From contig NZ_AQHN01000077.1 in the NCBI RefSeq assembly GCF_000359745.1, forward strand, positions 62,001 to 126,000: a stretch of 64,000 nt of DNA, written 5' to 3'. The translations under genes and the position numbers were made by a program. This DNA comes from Rhizobium freirei PRF 81. GTDB lineage: Bacteria > Pseudomonadota > Alphaproteobacteria > Rhizobiales > Rhizobiaceae. This document shows, piece by piece, positions 60,368-64,000 of this stretch; the first letter of the stretch is position 1, and each line of letters begins with the position of its first letter. Under the pieces are notes generated by a model. That model made no database searches. It saw nothing but the letters and a program-made list of their open reading frames with translations, and was not told where the DNA came from.

Positions 60368-61219
60368 ATGGAAAATGCAATTCGTCAGAACCTCGTCTCG
60401 AGGCGCTATGGGAAGAACCGGGTGATGATGGCCTTGTGCTTTCTCGCGGCTATCCTCGGCATATTCTTTCTCAGCGTGATCCTTGTGAGCCTGGTTTATC
60501 GTGGTGTATCGGCGCTCAGCCTCGACGTCTTCACCATGTCGATCCCGGCCCAGGGTTCGCGTGGTGGATTGATCAACGCAATCTACGGTACCGTGCTGGT
60601 CACGGGCTGCGCCATCCTGATCGCCGCGCCGATCGGCATTCTCGCCGGCACCTATTTGGTGGAATATGCCAACGGCACGAAGCTCGCCGAGTTTGCCAAG
60701 TTCATCAACGACATCCTGTTGTCCGCACCCTCGATCATCGTCGGCGTATTCATCTACGGCGCCGTGGTCGTTCCCATGCACGGCAACTCCGCCATCGCCG
60801 GCATCCTCGCGCTGGCGTTGATCGCCCTCCCGGTCGTCAACCGCACGACCCAGGACATGCTGCTGCTGGTGCCAAATGCGCTTCGCGAGGCGACCGCCGC
60901 GCTCGGTGCGCCGCGCTGGAAGTCCATGATGATGGTGATCTACCGTTCCGCCTGGACGGGCATCCTCACCGGCATCCTGCTGGCTGTCGCCCGTATCAGC
61001 GGCGAAACAGCGCCGCTTCTCTTCACGGCCGGCTATAGCAAATTCATGAATGCGGGCCTGACCGGTCCGATCGCCACGCTGCCGGTGGCCATCAACACAC
61101 TCGCCGCCGATCCTGGCGAGGATCTCAAACAATTGGCCTGGGCCGGCGCGCTGATCATCACCGTTGCCATCCTCGTCCTCAACGTCCTTGCCCGTGTCTT
61201 GAGTGGGCGCCGCCAGTGA
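60368..61219 (+). CDS. pstA: Phosphate ABC transporter permease PstA
   Basis: The 283-residue product shows six membrane spans and the EAA-type loop PNALREATAALGAPRWKSMMMVIYRSAWTGILTGILLAVARISGETAPLLFTA in parts, and NDILLSAPSIIVGVFIYG. The ATG at 60368 follows GAGGAG; a longer frame starts inside pstC. Short N-terminus compared with some PstA proteins, as usual for the small form. Confidence 0.96.
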   Translation: MENAIRQNLVSRRYGKNRVMMALCFLAAILGIFFLSVILVSLVYRGVSALSLDVFTMSIPAQGSRGGLINAIYGTVLVTGCAILIAAPIGILAGTYLVEYANGTKLAEFAKFINDILLSAPSIIVGVFIYGAVVVPMHGNSAIAGILALALIALPVVNRTTQDMLLLVPNALREATAALGAPRWKSMMMVIYRSAWTGILTGILLAVARISGETAPLLFTAGYSKFMNAGLTGPIATLPVAINTLAADPGEDLKQLAWAGALIITVAILVLNVLARVLSGRRQ

Positions 61220-61249
61220 CGCAGCCGCCCGAACGATAGGAATGAGACC

Positions 61250-62086
61250 ATGAACATGAGCGACAGCAATTTCCAGAGCGTCAACGCACAGCCGGGGAAG
61301 GACGCCGTTTCCCAGTCGGATATCGGTGCGCTCGCGAAACTTGAGGTGAAGAACCTCGATTTCACCTATCAGAACGGCCATCGCGTTCTGAAGAGCGTGA
61401 ATATGAATATCCGCAAGAATGCGGTCACCGCCTTCATCGGCCCTTCGGGTTGCGGTAAGTCCACGCTGCTGCGCACTTTCAACCGGATGTACGATCTCTA
61501 TCCGGGCCAGACGGTTGCGGGCGAGATTCTGCTGGACGGCCGCAACATTCTCACCAAGGATGTCGATCTGAACGATTTGCGCGCCAAGGTCGGCATGGTG
61601 TTCCAGAAGCCCACGCCGTTCCCCATGTCGATCTATGAAAACGTCGCTTTCGGCATCCGGCTCTATGAGAAGCTTTCCAAGGCGGAAATGGACGTCCGCG
61701 TCGAAGCGGCACTGACGGAAACGGCGCTCTGGAGCGAAGTGAAGGAAAAGCTGCACCAGAGCGGACTTGGCCTTTCCGGCGGCCAGCAGCAGCGTCTCTG
61801 CATCGCTCGCGCCATCGCGGTCAAACCGTCCGTGCTGCTTCTCGACGAGCCGACCTCGGCTCTCGATCCGATCTCGACCGCCAAGGTCGAGGAGCTGGTT
61901 TCGCAGTTGAAGGGCGATTTCACGATCGTCATCGTCACGCACAACATGCAACAGGCAAGCCGCATTTCCGACAGCACTGCCTTCATGTATCTTGGCGAGC
62001 TCATCGAATATGGCGCGACCGAGCAGATCTTCCAGGCCCCGAAGGTCAAGCGTACGGAAGACTACATCACCGGCCGTTACGGCTGA
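61250..62086 (+). CDS. pstB: Phosphate ABC transporter ATP-binding protein PstB
   Basis: The 278-residue product has Walker A GPSGCGKSTLL, the Q-loop MVFQKPTPFPMSIYENVAFGI typical of PstB, signature LSGGQQQRLCIARAI, Walker B LLLDEPTSALDP and the switch His in VTHNMQQA. An N-terminal extension of about 30 residues precedes the ATPase core. It energises phosphate uptake. No phoU follows; a terminator ends the operon. Confidence 0.97.
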   Translation: MNMSDSNFQSVNAQPGKDAVSQSDIGALAKLEVKNLDFTYQNGHRVLKSVNMNIRKNAVTAFIGPSGCGKSTLLRTFNRMYDLYPGQTVAGEILLDGRNILTKDVDLNDLRAKVGMVFQKPTPFPMSIYENVAFGIRLYEKLSKAEMDVRVEAALTETALWSEVKEKLHQSGLGLSGGQQQRLCIARAIAVKPSVLLLDEPTSALDPISTAKVEELVSQLKGDFTIVIVTHNMQQASRISDSTAFMYLGELIEYGATEQIFQAPKVKRTEDYITGRYG

Positions 62087-62114
62087 TCCGTCGGGGTATC
62101 TAGAACCATCCTGG

Positions 62115-62142
62115 ATGGCGCGCCGTCAGGCGCGCCATTTTG
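62115..62142. terminator. Terminator of the pst operon
   Basis: ATGGCGCGCC at 62115-62124 pairs with GGCGCGCCAT at 62129-62138 around a GTCA loop, followed by TTT. Lies 29 bases after pstB and 90 bases before the convergent GGDEF gene. Confidence 0.85.
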
Positions 62143-62228
62143 CATTTGCGTATAGGCGCTGCCGGGCAACAGCGCCGGTCTGCTCAAACCAGGAGGTTAT
62201 CGAACCCGATGTCCGGGGGGATGGATCG

Positions 62229-63479
62229 TCACATCCTGGAGAGCGTACCCATGCGACGCAAGACCCGGATCTGATCGTCGAGGGTCGGCACCAGCTCGCC
62301 CTCATTCGCAGCAGGCGCTGTGTCGGCATCATTGGCGGCCTCCAGTTCATTGAAGACGATGGAGCAATTGCGGCCCGCGCGTTTGGCGGCGTAAAGTGCG
62401 CGGTCTGCGGCCGAGACCAGCCGGTCCCAGCTGACGGCGTCACGCGGCATGATCGCAACGCCGATGCTGACCGTTGCAGGCACCGGAGAGCGGCCGGCAA
62501 GCAGCGGCACACGGCAGAAGTCGGCGCGGATGGTTTCCGCAAGCGCCTCCGCCTCCAATTGCTCGTCCACGGGGACGAAGGCCACGAATTCTTCGCCGCC
62601 CATTCGACCGAATGCGCCGTTGCGAGGCACGAATTGATAGGCGACGCGGGCAAACTCGACAAGCACCGTATCGCCCGTCTGATGGCCATAACGGTCGTTG
62701 ATCTTCTTGAAATGATCAAGGTCGAATAGCAGTGCGGCAAGTTTCTGCTGCTGCTGGCCTTCGCCGGCAAGGATCTCGTAGCTTTCCTGAAGGCCGCGCC
62801 GATTCAGAACGCCGGTCAGCGTGTCGGTAATGGAAATTGCCCGCCAGCGGTGTTCGGCGCGTTCCATCAAAAGCTTGCCGTTGAGGACGATGGCGACGAC
62901 GACGACCAACCCGTAGCCGAGCGCGGTGTAGCTGCGGTAGATCTGGGCCTGCTCCAATGTCGGGGCCGTGAATACCAGCCAGAGGGCAGAGCCGAAACAG
63001 AGGCATGCGAGTGCCGTGAAGACGATAGCAAGCTGCCTGCGAGCCGGCTCGCGTCGATCGGCAGCCGGCTGAACGGCAAAGGCGAGCAATGTCGCGCCGA
63101 CAGCGCCGGCGAGGTCGTAGACGACGATACGATTGAGGAAATTGTCGGTGACCCAGGGCAGGCTGACGCCGAACAGCCAGACGACGGGCGGCAGCAGCGC
63201 AGACCATTCAAGCTTGCGCTTATCCATCAGCCGGAAACCGGCAATCCAGGCACTTTCGCCGAGCAGCGCGACGGCATTCCCGATCTGGACGGACCAAATG
63301 TCGGGGATGATGCCGCGAGCCGCCACCAGGGCGAATCCTATGGCGCTGACGGCAAAGCCCAAGGCCCAGACGAGATAGACGGGGGATTTGCGGTCGTGCG
63401 CCCAGGCAAGAAGGAGAACGGTCGCCAGGGTAATGGCTTCCGAGCACCAAATGGTCAGGCCTGTGGTCATATTCAGCAC
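62229..63479 (-). CDS. Diguanylate cyclase (membrane GGDEF protein)
   Basis: The 416-residue product has about six N-terminal membrane spans (for example AITLATVLLLAWAHD, YLVWALGFAVSAIGFALV, IVFTALACLCFGSALWLVF, ALGYGLVVVVAIVLNGKLL) and a C-terminal GGDEF domain with SITDTLTGVLNRRG, LLFDLDHFKKINDRYGHQTGD, the active-site FGRMGGEEFVAF and TVSIGVA. The intact GGEEF and metal-binding Asp suggest it makes cyclic di-GMP. No RxxD I-site is obvious before GGEEF. No EAL domain. The GTG at 63479 was chosen because GGAG lies 11 bases upstream; ATG at 63470 is the alternative. Confidence 0.88.
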   Translation of the reverse strand: MLNMTTGLTIWCSEAITLATVLLLAWAHDRKSPVYLVWALGFAVSAIGFALVAARGIIPDIWSVQIGNAVALLGESAWIAGFRLMDKRKLEWSALLPPVVWLFGVSLPWVTDNFLNRIVVYDLAGAVGATLLAFAVQPAADRREPARRQLAIVFTALACLCFGSALWLVFTAPTLEQAQIYRSYTALGYGLVVVVAIVLNGKLLMERAEHRWRAISITDTLTGVLNRRGLQESYEILAGEGQQQQKLAALLFDLDHFKKINDRYGHQTGDTVLVEFARVAYQFVPRNGAFGRMGGEEFVAFVPVDEQLEAEALAETIRADFCRVPLLAGRSPVPATVSIGVAIMPRDAVSWDRLVSAADRALYAAKRAGRNCSIVFNELEAANDADTAPAANEGELVPTLDDQIRVLRRMGTLSRM

Positions 63480-63882
63480 GATGGGTGTTTCTCCACTCCC
63501 GGCAGCCTTCCGTCGGGCGTAATCCAACGATGGCGGCATTTGCCCTATCCTTGCCCAATAAGGTGGCAAGTTCATTAAGTGAGTTGGTAAATTTTGCCTG
63601 TGTGCCCCGCTTGGACTGTGCGCCGATAGTCCTTCATGTTTCCTTCACCTTGTCGCCTGGAAAATCGGTGGGTTGCACAAAGGCACGATACCCGTGCTGT
63701 TGGCACCGCGAAAGCGGAGTTTAGAAATGCTTTGTCAACGCTTCACGCGGCATTACAGCTTTTTGAGGTTATGCTTTCGTGCGTCTTGAAGTGCAGGGCA
63801 GGGACACTCTATGTAGGGGTAAAGGATTTTTACTCGATTCCCGGCGTTCTCGTCGCCGGGGCAAGCTTGGTAAAGGACGCAC
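63480..63882 (+). promoter_or_regulatory. Upstream region of clpP with candidate heat-shock promoter
   Basis: No gene is seen in these 403 bases. CTTGAA at 63785-63790 and CTATGT at 63809-63814 with an 18-base spacer resemble a sigma-32 (RpoH) promoter of alphaproteobacteria, about 70 bases before the clpP start. CCGGCG/CGCCGG at 63841-63858 could form a small hairpin in the leader. Confidence 0.45.
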
Positions 63883-64000
63883 ATGAGAAATCCAGTCGAT
63901 ACAGCTATGGCTCTGGTGCCGATGGTTGTTGAGCAGACCAACCGCGGGGAACGGTCTTACGACATCTATTCCCGTCTGCTGAAGGAACGCATTATTTTCC
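63883..64000 (+). CDS. clpP: ATP-dependent Clp protease proteolytic subunit, start only
   Basis: The first 39 codons give [39 protein letters not shown], in which [20 protein letters not shown] is the diagnostic ClpP N-terminus. The start has AAAGGA 5 bases upstream. The gene runs off the right edge; clpX is expected downstream. Confidence 0.95.

Noticed and set aside
59193..61951. Long minus-strand open frames opposite pstS, pstC, pstA and pstB
   Set aside because: They mirror clear transporter genes; the His/Asp/Arg-rich products have no known domain.

Overview
The window looks like chromosomal DNA of a Rhizobium-type alphaproteobacterium (family Rhizobiaceae). This rests on an LdtR/LdtP pair, a BA14K-family protein, an aspartate-type HemB, an AAA-free run of alphaproteobacterial housekeeping genes, a Pho-box-driven pst operon and several dispersed extragenic palindromes of the kind found in rhizobial genomes. 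No phage, transposase, CRISPR array or plasmid replication gene was seen. Most of the window is core genome.

Layout. 1-8 kb: end of ribonuclease D, a Tat-exported multicopper oxidase, a DUF559 protein, a hairpin-rich gap, aspS, a serine hydrolase divergent from a TetR regulator, and an unknown secreted protein. 8-15.2 kb: parC, a Doc/AbrB toxin-antitoxin pair, a DMT transporter, the N-end-rule leucyltransferase Bpt, an RDD protein, hemB and a small membrane protein. 15.2-24.2 kb: ldtR and ldtP, then glyA-nrdR-ribD-ribE, two acetyltransferases and a cupin on the other strand, then ribH-nusB. Riboflavin synthesis is thus split into two nearby blocks. 24.4-32 kb: proton pyrophosphatase, a BamE-like lipoprotein, then a cytochrome bc1 assembly chaperone, DUF177, plsX, fabH, ihfA and a MerR regulator in the usual alphaproteobacterial order.

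32-37 kb holds small envelope proteins, tRNA-Pro(GGG), an esterase of the PHB-depolymerase family and an XRE protein. 37.3-46.1 kb is a surface-polysaccharide locus: an export lipoprotein, two glycosyltransferases, a polyprenyl-phosphate sugar transferase and a short polymerase-like membrane protein on the minus strand, divergent from a Wzc-like protein whose ATPase P-loop lacks its lysine, with a FemAB/GNAT-type protein convergent to it. 46-54 kb: ctaA, a DUF2778 L,D-transpeptidase-like protein, argC, speB, rplM-rpsI and a second DMT transporter. 54.3-55.1 kb is an AT-rich gene-free stretch with a diverged direct repeat. 55-64 kb: a CoA-binding protein, metY, a cupin, pstSCAB behind a Pho box and without phoU, a diguanylate cyclase and the start of clpP.

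The observations most worth a second look are: dispersed repeats that begin exactly at, or supply, the stop codons of neighbouring genes; the AT-rich repeat region at 54.5-55 kb; the apparently internally deleted polymerase at 38.5 kb; the degenerate Wzc kinase; and the nested hairpins upstream of aspS. I did not find a convincing wholly new multi-gene system.
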